Assembly: GCF_008086345.1 (NCBI RefSeq)
Contig: NZ_CP043006.1
Location: 5,206,032-5,270,031 of the forward strand
Origin: Chitinophaga sp. XS-30
Lineage (GTDB): Bacteria > Bacteroidota > Bacteroidia > Chitinophagales > Chitinophagaceae
Reading direction: 5' to 3'
Length of the DNA stretch: 64,000 nt
The translations under genes were made by a program, and so were the position numbers. The notes beneath the pieces were generated by a model. That model made no database searches and had not been told where the DNA came from. It worked only from the letters and a program-made list of their open reading frames with translations. This document shows positions 8,869 through 17,957 of this stretch, one piece after another; within the stretch, counting starts at the first letter, position 1; each line of letters opens with the position of its first letter.

Positions 8869-10419
8869 ATGAAAAGAACTTTGCTTTGCCTGGTCAGTGT
8901 TTTGTTTTGTGTCTGCGCCTTTGCCGCCACCTATTATGTGGATGCGAAGACGGGGAACGATATGAACAGCGGCGATCATCCTTCCCGGGCTTTCCGCAGC
9001 CTGCAAGCGGTTAACCGGCTTTCGCTGCAACCCGGCGACAGCGTGCTTTTCCGCTGCGGCACAGCGTACGACGGGAACCTGAAGATACAATGCCTCGGCG
9101 CTCCGGGGCGCCCGGTGGTCTTCTCCAGCTACGGCAACGGCCCCAAACCGCGACTGAACGGCAATGGTCTTGTTACGGCCACCATCCTCGTGTACAACTC
9201 CGCCTACCTGCATCTTTCCGGCCTGGAAGTCACCAATGCCGGGGCAACGCCTGCCGCGCACCGGAAAGGCATACACCTGCTGCTGGAAGACTTCGGGATA
9301 GCGTTTGACATCCGCCTGAGCGGGTTGTATGTGCATGATGTGAATGGCAGCAATGTGAAAAGGGCCGGCGGCGGCGCCGGCATTCACTGGACCAACCGCG
9401 GGCGCAGCAAACCCTCCGCATTCAACGGACTGCTGATCGAGCATTGCCGGATAGAAAGGACGGACAGGAATGGTATTACCAGCAGCGGATACTGGCAACG
9501 GCAGGAATGGTTCCCCAGCAGGAACGTGATCATCCGTCACAATCACCTGGAAGATATCGGCGGCGACGGTATTGTGCCCATCGGGTGCGACAGTGCGCTG
9601 ATCGAGCATAACACCATTTACCGCGGCGGCCAGCGCTTCCCCGAGGGCGATGCGGCGGCGGGCATCTGGCCCTGGAGCTGCGACAATACCATCATTCAGC
9701 ATAATGAAGTAGCCTGGTACGGCGGCCCCTGGGATTCCCAGGGCTTTGATTCGGACTGGAACTGCCGCAATACTCTTATCCAGTATAATTACAGTCATGA
9801 TAACACCGGCGGTTTCGTGCTGGTGTGTAATGACGGCAATGTGAAAGCACCGCAGAGCGTGGGCAATACCGGCACCGTTATCCGGTATAACGTCAGCATC
9901 AACGATGGTTACCGGTCAACTTTCAAACACGCGGGCTTTTCGCCGGTCTTTCATTTTGCCGGCCCCACTTTTAATAACCGGGTCTACAACAACCTGGTGT
10001 ATATCACCAAAGCCCGCCCGCCGCATACGGACAGCACCATGGTGGACATGGATAACTGGAGCGGGTATGCGGACAGTACCGTATTCGCCAACAACATCTT
10101 CTACACAGAAGGCGCCGTGGATTACCAGATGGGCAAAAGCACGCGGAATCATTATATTTCCAATGTCTATTACGGCCGGCATCTGCTACAGCCGCCCACG
10201 CCGGGGGCCGTGACGGACAAACCGGCTTTCCGGGAATATCCGGCGGAAGCGCCGCGGGGGTTTGAAGCGTTGCGGGCGTTCATGCTTGCGGCGGGAGGGC
10301 TTCGCGGGGTGTTGATGACGGAGGAGGCGGTGACGGATTTCTTCGGGAACGGGATACCGGCAGGGGAACGGCCGGTGGTGGGGATTCATCAAAACACTAT
10401 CGACATAAAAAAACAGTGA
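8869..10419 (+). CDS. Secreted right-handed parallel beta-helix protein
   Basis: About 516 aa from the ATG at 8869 (MKRTLLCLVSVLFCVCAFA, a clear signal peptide); the upstream ATG at 8857 only adds MIPH. The mature protein begins TYYVDAKTGNDMNSGDHPSRAF, the standard opening of secreted DUF1565/pectate-lyase-like beta-helices, followed by repeated coils of the type NVIIRHNHLEDIGGDGIV and NTIIQHNEVAWYGG. This fold is used by polysaccharide lyases and some hydrolases. Its stop codon overlaps a possible GTG start of the GH51 arabinofuranosidase gene, so both probably act on the same arabinose-containing or pectic glycan. The exact activity is not deducible. Confidence 0.82.
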   Translation: MKRTLLCLVSVLFCVCAFAATYYVDAKTGNDMNSGDHPSRAFRSLQAVNRLSLQPGDSVLFRCGTAYDGNLKIQCLGAPGRPVVFSSYGNGPKPRLNGNGLVTATILVYNSAYLHLSGLEVTNAGATPAAHRKGIHLLLEDFGIAFDIRLSGLYVHDVNGSNVKRAGGGAGIHWTNRGRSKPSAFNGLLIEHCRIERTDRNGITSSGYWQRQEWFPSRNVIIRHNHLEDIGGDGIVPIGCDSALIEHNTIYRGGQRFPEGDAAAGIWPWSCDNTIIQHNEVAWYGGPWDSQGFDSDWNCRNTLIQYNYSHDNTGGFVLVCNDGNVKAPQSVGNTGTVIRYNVSINDGYRSTFKHAGFSPVFHFAGPTFNNRVYNNLVYITKARPPHTDSTMVDMDNWSGYADSTVFANNIFYTEGAVDYQMGKSTRNHYISNVYYGRHLLQPPTPGAVTDKPAFREYPAEAPRGFEALRAFMLAAGGLRGVLMTEEAVTDFFGNGIPAGERPVVGIHQNTIDIKKQ

Positions 10420-10424
10420 ACAAC

Positions 10425-12371
10425 ATGCACAACATCCTCAAACTATCATTGGCCCTCCTGCTGGCAGGCACTACGGCACACGCGCAACAATTGACCATTG
10501 AAGCCGGAAAGCCCACGGCAACAATACAACCCACCATGTGGGGCATTTTCTTTGAAGACATCAACTTTGCCGCAGATGGCGGATTATATGCCGAGCTCGT
10601 AAAAAACCGCTCTTTCGAATTCCTCCATCCCATGATGGGCTGGAAGACCTCCGGCAAGGAAGGCAGTATGCTGATCGAAAACCGTTACCAGACGCATCCG
10701 GAGAACCCGCGTTTTGCGACCATCAGGGTGAATGGGAGTTTCGGGATAGTAAATGAAGGTTTCAGGGGGATGGGCGTACGCCAGGGCGAGCAATACGATT
10801 TCTCCATGCTGGCCCGCCAGGCGGACGGCGCACCGATGCGCGTATCCGTGTACCTGGTGAACGAGAAGAACGAAAAGATCGGCGGCGCCACGCTCAACAA
10901 GATCGGTTACGACTGGAAAACGCATAGGGTTACATTCATTTGTTCACAGACCGCAGAAAAAGCGAAACTGGAAATACTTTTCGATGGCAATGGCGTGATA
11001 CAGGCGGATATGATCTCCCTTTTCCCGCAGCAGACCTGGAAAGAAAGGCCGGGCGGACTGCGGAAAGATCTCGTGCAAAAGCTGGCTGACCTGAAACCGG
11101 GCTTCGTGCGTTTCCCCGGCGGCTGCATCGTGGAAGGGAAAGACCTCGCCAACCGCTACCAGTGGAAAACGACCGTAGGCGATCTGCAACAGCGGAAAGT
11201 GATCATGAACCGCTGGAACGTGGAGTTTGCGCACCGCAATGCACCGGATTATTTCCAGAGCTTCGGCCTGGGCTTTTATGAATACTTCCAGCTGGCGGAA
11301 GACCTCGGTGCAGCGCCCCTGCCCATCCTGAACTGCGGCATGGCCTGCCAGTTCAACAGCAGTGAAGTGGTGCCGCTCGATGAACTGGACCCCTACATCC
11401 AGGATGCGCTCGACCTCATTGAATTCGCCAATGGCGGAGAAAATACCAAATGGGGCAAGCTGCGCGCGGAGATGGGGCACCCCGCCCCCTTCGGCCTCAA
11501 ACACCTCGGTATCGGCAACGAGCAGTGGGACCGCCAGTACTTCGAACGATACCAACAGTTTGAAAAGATACTGAAAGAAAAACACCCGGAGATCCTGCTG
11601 ATATCCGGCACCGGACCCTATTCCGACGGAAAAATGTTCGACGATGCCTGGGCAGCGCTGCGCAAAACAAAAGCCGATCTCGTTGATGAACATTATTACA
11701 AGCACCCCGACTGGTTCCTGCGCAACGCGAAACGTTACGACACGTACGACCGGGAAGGCGCAAAAATATTTGCCGGCGAATATGCCGCGCATGATAAAGA
11801 GCAGCCGGCCGCAGAATCCAGGAACAGCTGGTTCAGCGCACTGGCGGAAGCCTGTTTCATGACGGGACTGGAGCGCAACGCAGACATTGTGCATATGGCT
11901 TCCTACGCGCCCCTGCTGGCCCATGTGGAGGCCTGGCAATGGCGCCCTGACCTGATCTGGTTCAATAACCTTACCTCCATCTGCACGCCGAACTATTATG
12001 TACAGCAACTGTTCTCCAACAATACCGGCAAACAGGTGATCTCCATTTTACAGGATGGGAAAGTGATTGCGGGGGAAGACAGTCTTTATGCCAGCGCCAC
12101 TATCGACCGGGAAGCAGGCAAGCTATTCGTGAAGCTGGTGAACAGCGCGGCACAACCGAAAAAGATCGATCTCCGCATCAAAGGTGTATCTGCGCAACAG
12201 GAGGTCATCAGCACCACTTTGCATGCGGCGGACCTGATGGCTTACAACACTATTCAGGAGCCGCAGAAAGTATATCCGGAAAAAGGTATGCTGACCGGCA
12301 AACGCGGGGAGCTGTCGCTGGAGCTTGGAGCAGCTACGCTGCAGGTGCTGGAAATACCGGTGAAACGGTAA
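10425..12371 (+). CDS. Alpha-L-arabinofuranosidase, GH51
   Basis: About 648 aa with signal peptide (MHNILKLSLALLLAGTTAHAQ). It removes terminal alpha-L-arabinofuranose from arabinan, arabinoxylan or oligosaccharides. The GH51 catalytic pair is visible: acid/base Glu in GIGNEQWDRQYF (about residue 366 from this ATG) and nucleophile Glu in FAGEYAAHD (about residue 452). An N-terminal carbohydrate-binding-like region (FFEDINFAADGGLYAELVKNRSFE) and a C-terminal beta-sandwich complete the family layout. The frame also opens at a GTG at 10416 that overlaps the previous stop as GTGA. I prefer the ATG at 10425 because it directly begins the signal peptide. It probably forms an operon with the beta-helix gene. 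Confidence 0.93.
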   Translation: MHNILKLSLALLLAGTTAHAQQLTIEAGKPTATIQPTMWGIFFEDINFAADGGLYAELVKNRSFEFLHPMMGWKTSGKEGSMLIENRYQTHPENPRFATIRVNGSFGIVNEGFRGMGVRQGEQYDFSMLARQADGAPMRVSVYLVNEKNEKIGGATLNKIGYDWKTHRVTFICSQTAEKAKLEILFDGNGVIQADMISLFPQQTWKERPGGLRKDLVQKLADLKPGFVRFPGGCIVEGKDLANRYQWKTTVGDLQQRKVIMNRWNVEFAHRNAPDYFQSFGLGFYEYFQLAEDLGAAPLPILNCGMACQFNSSEVVPLDELDPYIQDALDLIEFANGGENTKWGKLRAEMGHPAPFGLKHLGIGNEQWDRQYFERYQQFEKILKEKHPEILLISGTGPYSDGKMFDDAWAALRKTKADLVDEHYYKHPDWFLRNAKRYDTYDREGAKIFAGEYAAHDKEQPAAESRNSWFSALAEACFMTGLERNADIVHMASYAPLLAHVEAWQWRPDLIWFNNLTSICTPNYYVQQLFSNNTGKQVISILQDGKVIAGEDSLYASATIDREAGKLFVKLVNSAAQPKKIDLRIKGVSAQQEVISTTLHAADLMAYNTIQEPQKVYPEKGMLTGKRGELSLELGAATLQVLEIPVKR

Positions 12372-12399
12372 AACCGCCCTCACTGTTCCTTTCCGGACA

Positions 12400-12420
12400 G
12401 TCCGTTTTTCAAAAACGGAC
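12400..12420 (+). terminator. Hairpin downstream of the GH51 gene
   Basis: A perfect inverted repeat, gtccgttttt then c then aaaaacggac, lies 29 bases after the GH51 stop. It can form an 8-bp stem with a 5-base loop. No clear T-run follows on the plus strand, so it may end transcription weakly or protect the 3' end of the mRNA. Confidence 0.45.
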
Positions 12421-12501
12421 ACACGACCCTCATCCCGTAAATGCAAACAACTGATTATCAAATTAAAAAGGAAGTGGCATCATTTTTACAGCAACGCTGC
12501 T

Positions 12502-14898
12502 ATGCTTCTCAACTACCTCAAAACAGCTTTCAGAAACCTGGCCCGGCATAAAACCTATACGGCCATCAATATCCTCGGACTGGCGCTCGGACTGGCGGCA
12601 TGCTGGCTGATCGTATTGTATGTGGCGGACGAACTGAGTTATGACCGGTATCATGCGAACGCAGACCGTGTTTACCGCCTTGTGCAGCATGCCCGCTGGA
12701 ATGATAATGACCTGCATGAAGCCCCCACTTCTGCTCCTTTCGCTCCGGAAATGAAAGCTGCGCTTCCGGAAATACAGGAGGCGGTACGCATTCTCACTGA
12801 AGGCGGCGGCATCATTACATTAAATGAAAAAACGGTCCACCGGGAAGATATATGCTTTGCGGACAAAAATGTATTCGAGGTCTTCTCCTGGCCTTTCCTT
12901 TACGGCCATCCGGCTACGGCGCTGGCTTCCCCGCAATCCATCGTATTGACGGAAAGCCTCGCGGAACAATTGTTCGGCGATCCGCAAAAGGCGCTGGACC
13001 AGACGGTATTTTTCCAGAACGGCTTCCCGAACAAAGTAACCGGCATCATCCGCAATATTCCGCCAAACTCCCATTTGCGCTTCAGCGCCCTGCGCTCACT
13101 CCCCGCAGGCTATACCGGCGACTGGCAGGAATTCAATGTGTACACTTACCTGCTGTTGAAACCAGGCGTGCAGCAGGCCGATCTGGAAAAAAAGTTGCCG
13201 CTGTTTGCCGCAGGAACGATACAAAAGATCATGCGTATCGATGATTACCGGCTGGAGCTGCAGCCGCTGCGGTCCATTCACCTGCATTCTGACCTGGCCT
13301 ACGAGATCAGCACGAATGGCAGTATCCGCCGGGTATATCTTTTTTCCGCCATTGCCTTGCTGATACTGATCATCGCCATCATCAACTATATGAATCTGAG
13401 CACCGCCCGCGCCGCTGCCCGGGTACGGGAAATTGGCGTACGCAAAGCAGTGGGCTCCGGCAAGCGGGAACTGGCCATGCTTTTCATTACGGAAGCACTG
13501 ATGATCACCTTCCTTGCAGCTGCCATTGCCCTGTTCATCGTACAGGCGGCCATTCCTTATTTTAACAGGATCACAGCCAAAGAACTATCGATCTGGCGTT
13601 TCGGCGTTACCTTCACACTTCTGCTGGTGGCGGCTTTTTCTATGCTGACAGGTGCGATCAGCGGTACCTACCCCGCCCTGTTCCTTTCCCGGCTCAGGAC
13701 CGTCCCCGCATTAAAAGGCCAGATGGGCAGGCTTTCATCCAACATCCTGCTGCGGAAATCCCTCGTTGTATTTCAGTTCGTGATCACTGTGGTCATGATC
13801 ACAGGCTCCATCATTATCTACCAGCAGCTGCAATATGCCCGGCATAAGGACCTCGGGTTCAATAAAGACCAGGTACTGACCTTTCATATTCACGACCAGA
13901 TGGTACGCAAACAGGTATCTGCACTGAAGGCTCAGCTGCTTCAAAACCCCGCCATTGAAGCGGTTGCCGTGGCCGGCAACCCTATCGGCAACAATGATAT
14001 CGGCGGGCTGGGGTTCCGCTTTGAAACAGCGGAAGGCGGGTTTACCACCGGCACCACCATTGCGCAGGAGCTGATGATCGATGCGGATTATATTCCAACG
14101 CTGGATATACAGCTGCTGCAGGGAAGGAACTTTTCTTCCTCCATGCCCTCCGACAAGTACGGCGCGGCGCTTATCAATGAAACACTGTTGAAAAAGACCG
14201 GGCTGAAAGACGCCATCGGCAAAAGACTGCGGTTCAGGATCGGTAATACCGCCGAAACCGGGGAAAGAACGATCGTTGGCGTGATAAAGGATTTCCATAC
14301 CTATTCCATCCAGCATAAAGTGGAACCGATGGTGTTGCTGATGCCGCCGGCCGAATCCATGGAAGACAACCTTTACGTCCGCCTTTCCAAAGGCAAGACC
14401 GCGGAGGGCCTGGCTGATATTACCGAAGTGTACCGCAGGTTCGACAAAACAAATCCACCGGAATTTCATTTCCTGGACCAGAACTTCGCCCGGCAATATG
14501 CCGCCGAAGAGAAACAGGGGCAACTGGCGCTCATTTTTACGGGGCTGGCGATACTGATTGCCTGTATGGGTTTGCTTGGGCTTGCCATTTTTATGGCGCA
14601 ACAGCGCACACGGGAGATCGGTGTGCGGAAAGTACTGGGCGCAGGCATCGCGGATATTGCCGCCATGCTGTCCGTCGATTTTATGAAACTGGTGCTGATA
14701 GCGTCATTGATAGCGCTGCCGCTGGCCTGGTTCATTATGGATAAATGGCTGCAGGGCTTTGCCTACCGCATTGCCGTGCAATGGTGGGTACTGATACTGG
14801 CGGGACTGCTGGCCGCGCTGGTCGCATGCACAACGGTGATCATACAGGCCATAAAAGCCGCGATGGCCAATCCGGTAAAGAGCCTTCGCGCGGATTAA
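12502..14898 (+). CDS. FtsX/MacB-type ABC transporter permease
   Basis: 798 aa, the usual length of the large Bacteroidetes permeases with two FtsX domains. Membrane helix near the N-terminus (NILGLALGLAACWLIVLYV), a periplasmic MacB-PCD-like domain (about residues 60-270), a first FtsX unit of three helices around residues 280-430, a second periplasmic domain, and a second FtsX unit at the C-terminus. Both FtsX units carry the conserved REIGVRKAVG / REIGVRKVLG loop that contacts the ATPase. No ATP-binding subunit is encoded beside it, so it must borrow one. Substrate unknown; relatives export peptides, lipids or antimicrobials or act as envelope-stress transducers. Confidence 0.88.
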   Translation: MLLNYLKTAFRNLARHKTYTAINILGLALGLAACWLIVLYVADELSYDRYHANADRVYRLVQHARWNDNDLHEAPTSAPFAPEMKAALPEIQEAVRILTEGGGIITLNEKTVHREDICFADKNVFEVFSWPFLYGHPATALASPQSIVLTESLAEQLFGDPQKALDQTVFFQNGFPNKVTGIIRNIPPNSHLRFSALRSLPAGYTGDWQEFNVYTYLLLKPGVQQADLEKKLPLFAAGTIQKIMRIDDYRLELQPLRSIHLHSDLAYEISTNGSIRRVYLFSAIALLILIIAIINYMNLSTARAAARVREIGVRKAVGSGKRELAMLFITEALMITFLAAAIALFIVQAAIPYFNRITAKELSIWRFGVTFTLLLVAAFSMLTGAISGTYPALFLSRLRTVPALKGQMGRLSSNILLRKSLVVFQFVITVVMITGSIIIYQQLQYARHKDLGFNKDQVLTFHIHDQMVRKQVSALKAQLLQNPAIEAVAVAGNPIGNNDIGGLGFRFETAEGGFTTGTTIAQELMIDADYIPTLDIQLLQGRNFSSSMPSDKYGAALINETLLKKTGLKDAIGKRLRFRIGNTAETGERTIVGVIKDFHTYSIQHKVEPMVLLMPPAESMEDNLYVRLSKGKTAEGLADITEVYRRFDKTNPPEFHFLDQNFARQYAAEEKQGQLALIFTGLAILIACMGLLGLAIFMAQQRTREIGVRKVLGAGIADIAAMLSVDFMKLVLIASLIALPLAWFIMDKWLQGFAYRIAVQWWVLILAGLLAALVACTTVIIQAIKAAMANPVKSLRAD

Positions 14899-14948
14899 AA
14901 ACATCGTTCCGGCAGAGGGGCGCACGGCGCCTGAATATACCTGATGCC

Positions 14949-16280
14949 TTACGGCTTTTTCTTTCCTCTTGACTTCGGCTTGCCGTACTTCTGCATCATT
15001 TTCTCCTTGTGGCTCACCTTTACGTTCACTTTTTTGTTCTTTGCGAGTTTTTCGTGGAAAGCGCCGCCGCTTTCTTCTCTTTTTGGGGTTTTCAGTACGA
15101 TGTTGGGGACCACGAATTTAGGGTCTTCCTCATCCGTCAGCCGCGTGGATATTTCCAGGTCTTCCGGCAAAGGCTGCACAGGTATCTGGTAGTTCATCAG
15201 CGCTTCGATCTTCTCTTTCTGCGGCATTTCCCTTTCCGCGGTGAACAGGATGGATATCCCGTCCTTATCCGCCCGGCCTGTACGGCCGATACGGTGGATA
15301 TAACTTTCGGAAACCTCCGGTGTATCAAAGCTGATGACATGGGACACGCCGGTAATATCCAGGCCGCGGGCGATGATATCCGTAGCGATGATAAAACGGT
15401 AGGTGCCGTCTTTGAACCGGTTCACGGTATTGAACCGGTGGTTCTGTTCCTTGTTGGAATGGATGACGCCCACCTGGCCGGGGAATTTGGCTTCCACCTG
15501 CTCGAATAACTGGTCCGCCAGCTGCTTGGTAGCGGCAAACACCAGTACCCTGGACATTTCCGGGTCCCGCGTGATGAGCTGTTCCAGCAGGTTCACCTTC
15601 GTGTAAAAATTGGGAACATGGTACACCCGCTGGCTGATATTCTTCAGCGGCGTACCTACGGGCGCGGCTTCGATCACTTCCGGGCTGTTGAAATACGATT
15701 CGATCAGCGCTTCCACTTCTTCCGTAATGGTGGCCGAGAACATCAGGTTCTGCCTTTTAGCCGGCATCAGGTCCATGATATTCCTGATCTGGGTGCGGAA
15801 ACCGAGATTGAGCATTTCATCCACTTCATCCACCACCAGCTTTTTGATGCCTTTCAGCTTGAGCGCACCGCTCAGCACCAGGTCGTACAGCCGCCCGGGA
15901 GTAGCCACCACCACGTCCAGCTTGTGCTGCACCGCCGCCATCTGGGGATTCATATTAGTGCCGCCGTACACGCCGATCACCTCCACGCTCATATAGGTGG
16001 TGAGCTTTTTCACCGTTTCCACCACCTGCACCACCAACTCCCGCGTAGGCACCAGGATCAGCACACGGGCTAACTTCTCCTTCGAAAATTCCAGCTGCCG
16101 CAATACCGGCAGCAGGTACGCCAGTGTTTTGCCCGTCCCGGTCTGCGCAATGCCGCAGACATCGCGGCCGGACATCACTACGGAAAAGACCCGTTCCTGT
16201 ATCGTTGTAGGGGTAGTATAATTCAGGTCGTTCAAAGCATTCAGCAACGGCCTGTTCAGGTTTAATTCATCAAATCGCAT
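14949..16280 (-). CDS. DEAD-box-family ATP-dependent RNA helicase with DEVD motif II
   Basis: 443 aa RhlE-like helicase. Visible motifs: Q-motif region (FDELNLNRPLLNALNDL), motif I AQTGTGKT, motif Ia PTRELVVQV, motif II VVDEVDEM, motif III SAT, motif V ATDIIARGLDI, motif VI HRIGRTGR. Motif II reads DEVD instead of DEAD; Val for Ala is conservative and does not touch the Asp/Glu that bind magnesium. The C-terminal tail is rich in Lys/Arg (KPKSRGKKKP), as in helicases that act on rRNA or structured mRNA. It unwinds RNA duplexes in ribosome assembly or mRNA decay. Transcribed alone, divergent from the sigma factor gene. Confidence 0.93.
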   Translation of the reverse strand: MRFDELNLNRPLLNALNDLNYTTPTTIQERVFSVVMSGRDVCGIAQTGTGKTLAYLLPVLRQLEFSKEKLARVLILVPTRELVVQVVETVKKLTTYMSVEVIGVYGGTNMNPQMAAVQHKLDVVVATPGRLYDLVLSGALKLKGIKKLVVDEVDEMLNLGFRTQIRNIMDLMPAKRQNLMFSATITEEVEALIESYFNSPEVIEAAPVGTPLKNISQRVYHVPNFYTKVNLLEQLITRDPEMSRVLVFAATKQLADQLFEQVEAKFPGQVGVIHSNKEQNHRFNTVNRFKDGTYRFIIATDIIARGLDITGVSHVISFDTPEVSESYIHRIGRTGRADKDGISILFTAEREMPQKEKIEALMNYQIPVQPLPEDLEISTRLTDEEDPKFVVPNIVLKTPKREESGGAFHEKLAKNKKVNVKVSHKEKMMQKYGKPKSRGKKKP

Positions 16281-16399
16281 AACCTTCCGGAAAAATGAAT
16301 GACAAAGGTAGGCTTAATCTCTTAACCTTTCCATAACACGGCAAAGTATAAATATCTGCCCAAACTTGTGTCTATTAGATTGAACAAGTGATATGCCGC

Positions 16400-16960
16400 A
16401 TGGGCCAACATGTAGACGAACTTTTACTGGAATACATCAAACAGGATGACCACAAGGCGTTCGAGGTGCTTTTTGTAAAATATTACAGGGAGCTGCGCGA
16501 TGTGTCCTTTTACTACAGCAATAACAGCGAGGATGCCGAAGAAGTAGCCGCTGATGTGCTTCACCAGATCTGGCAGAAGCGCAGGGACATTGTTATTGAA
16601 AAGAACATCCGGGCATACCTCTGCACGGCCGCGCGCAATGCTACTTTCAATGTGCTGCGCAAAAAGATCCTCATTGTGGAGGAACTGAGCGAGCATATAG
16701 AGAATGCATATTATAACGATGCGGCGGGAGCTTTCCAGGTGAAAGATTTTGAGCAGGAGATCCGGCGGGCGCTGGAGCAGCTGACGCACCGGCAGCGGGA
16801 GATCTTCCGGCTGTACCGGTTCCATGATTATACGCCCGCGGAGATCGCGCAGTTGCTGAAGCTGACGGAAGGCACCGTTAACTTCCAGCTGCATAAGGCC
16901 AATAAACGGCTGAAAGAGTATTTCAGGGTATTGTTTTCACATTCCAGGCAAACCTTCTGA
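16400..16960 (+). CDS. ECF RNA polymerase sigma factor (FecI-like)
   Basis: About 186 aa from the ATG at 16400; a GTG four codons earlier (16388) is also open. Sigma-70 region 2 is seen in the segment KAFEVLFVKYYRELRD to LHQIWQKRRD, and region 4 in ALEQLTHRQREIFRLYR to TEGTVNFQLHKANKRL with a helix-turn-helix. It is followed after one base by a FecR anti-sigma gene and then an STN-containing TonB receptor, the standard cell-surface signalling order. The receptor should signal ligand occupancy through FecR to release this sigma factor, which then transcribes the receptor and probably the phosphatase gene downstream. Confidence 0.92.
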   Translation: MGQHVDELLLEYIKQDDHKAFEVLFVKYYRELRDVSFYYSNNSEDAEEVAADVLHQIWQKRRDIVIEKNIRAYLCTAARNATFNVLRKKILIVEELSEHIENAYYNDAAGAFQVKDFEQEIRRALEQLTHRQREIFRLYRFHDYTPAEIAQLLKLTEGTVNFQLHKANKRLKEYFRVLFSHSRQTF

Positions 16961-16961
16961 C

Positions 16962-17948
16962 GTGAGCATCGAACCATCAAATATAGACTGGGGCCTGGTG
17001 TACGCCATCCTGGCCGGGGAAGCGGACGAGGCCCAGGAAGCCCGGTGGAAGGAGCTGTTCCTTTCTTCCGAGGCCTACCGCCAGCTGTACGACCAGCTGA
17101 AACCGGCGTTCCGGGAAGCCGAAAAGAGCATGACCTTCGTCAGGCTGCAAGCCGTTTCAGCACTGCATACAGGGCCGGAAACCGGCCCGGAGAAACCCCG
17201 GCGCTGGTCCAGGCGCTCCCGCGTGAGAGCCGCATCCCTGTTGACGATGCTGACCGTGCTTTTTGTGATCTTTCCGCAGAGCAAACCGCCGGAAGAGAAA
17301 GCCGTGACCTGGCAGCAGATCAGCGCGGCGCCCGGACGGTCCACCGTCATCACCTTCCCGGAAGGCTCCACCGTCCGCCTGGCCCCCACGAGCAGCATCC
17401 GGTTCCCGAACGAGTTCGATCCCGCCCGCCGCGAGGTATTCCTCACCGGGGAAGGGTATTTCAACATCACGCGGGACAGTGCCAGGCCATTTTTTGTGCA
17501 TACGCAGCATATCAGCACCAAAGTGCTTGGCACGGCCTTCCAGGTGCAGCAGGACAGCGCGGCTCAGGTACGCATCACCCTCGTGGAAGGAAAGGTGCAG
17601 GTGCAAAGGGACTCCTCCACACTGGCTACCCTCCAGCCCCGGCAGGCATTCACCTACGATGCCGCCGCCGGCAACTGGGAGATCAGGAGCATTTCATCTG
17701 CCGAAGCGGGCGTTCTGGCGGGTGGAGGCATTGTTTTCGAAGCAACGCCGCTGCAGGAAGTAGCCTTGTTGCTGGAAAAGTATTTTGACATGAAAGTACA
17801 ATTCAGCGACCCGGCCCTCGGCAAACTCCGTTTCACATCCATGTTCAGTCAACCCTCGCTGACCAGCATTCTGCAGGCGATCAGAGCATCCAATAAAATA
17901 GATTATACGATCAGGGACAACACCATTTTGTTTATCAGAAAAAAATAA
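16962..17948 (+). CDS. FecR family anti-sigma factor
   Basis: 328 aa, GTG start one base after the sigma gene stop. A short cytoplasmic N-terminus is followed by one membrane helix (SLLTMLTVLFVIFP, about residues 93-106) and a periplasmic FecR domain (TFPEGSTVRLAPTSSIRFP ... REVFLTGEGYFNI), ending in the DUF4974/STN-like C-terminal domain (FEATPLQEVALLLEKYFDMKVQF). It holds the ECF sigma factor inactive until the partner TonB receptor contacts it. The one-base spacing to the sigma gene implies translational coupling, and the receptor starts 9 bases after its stop. Confidence 0.93.
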   Translation: MSIEPSNIDWGLVYAILAGEADEAQEARWKELFLSSEAYRQLYDQLKPAFREAEKSMTFVRLQAVSALHTGPETGPEKPRRWSRRSRVRAASLLTMLTVLFVIFPQSKPPEEKAVTWQQISAAPGRSTVITFPEGSTVRLAPTSSIRFPNEFDPARREVFLTGEGYFNITRDSARPFFVHTQHISTKVLGTAFQVQQDSAAQVRITLVEGKVQVQRDSSTLATLQPRQAFTYDAAAGNWEIRSISSAEAGVLAGGGIVFEATPLQEVALLLEKYFDMKVQFSDPALGKLRFTSMFSQPSLTSILQAIRASNKIDYTIRDNTILFIRKK

Positions 17949-17957
17949 TTCACTACC

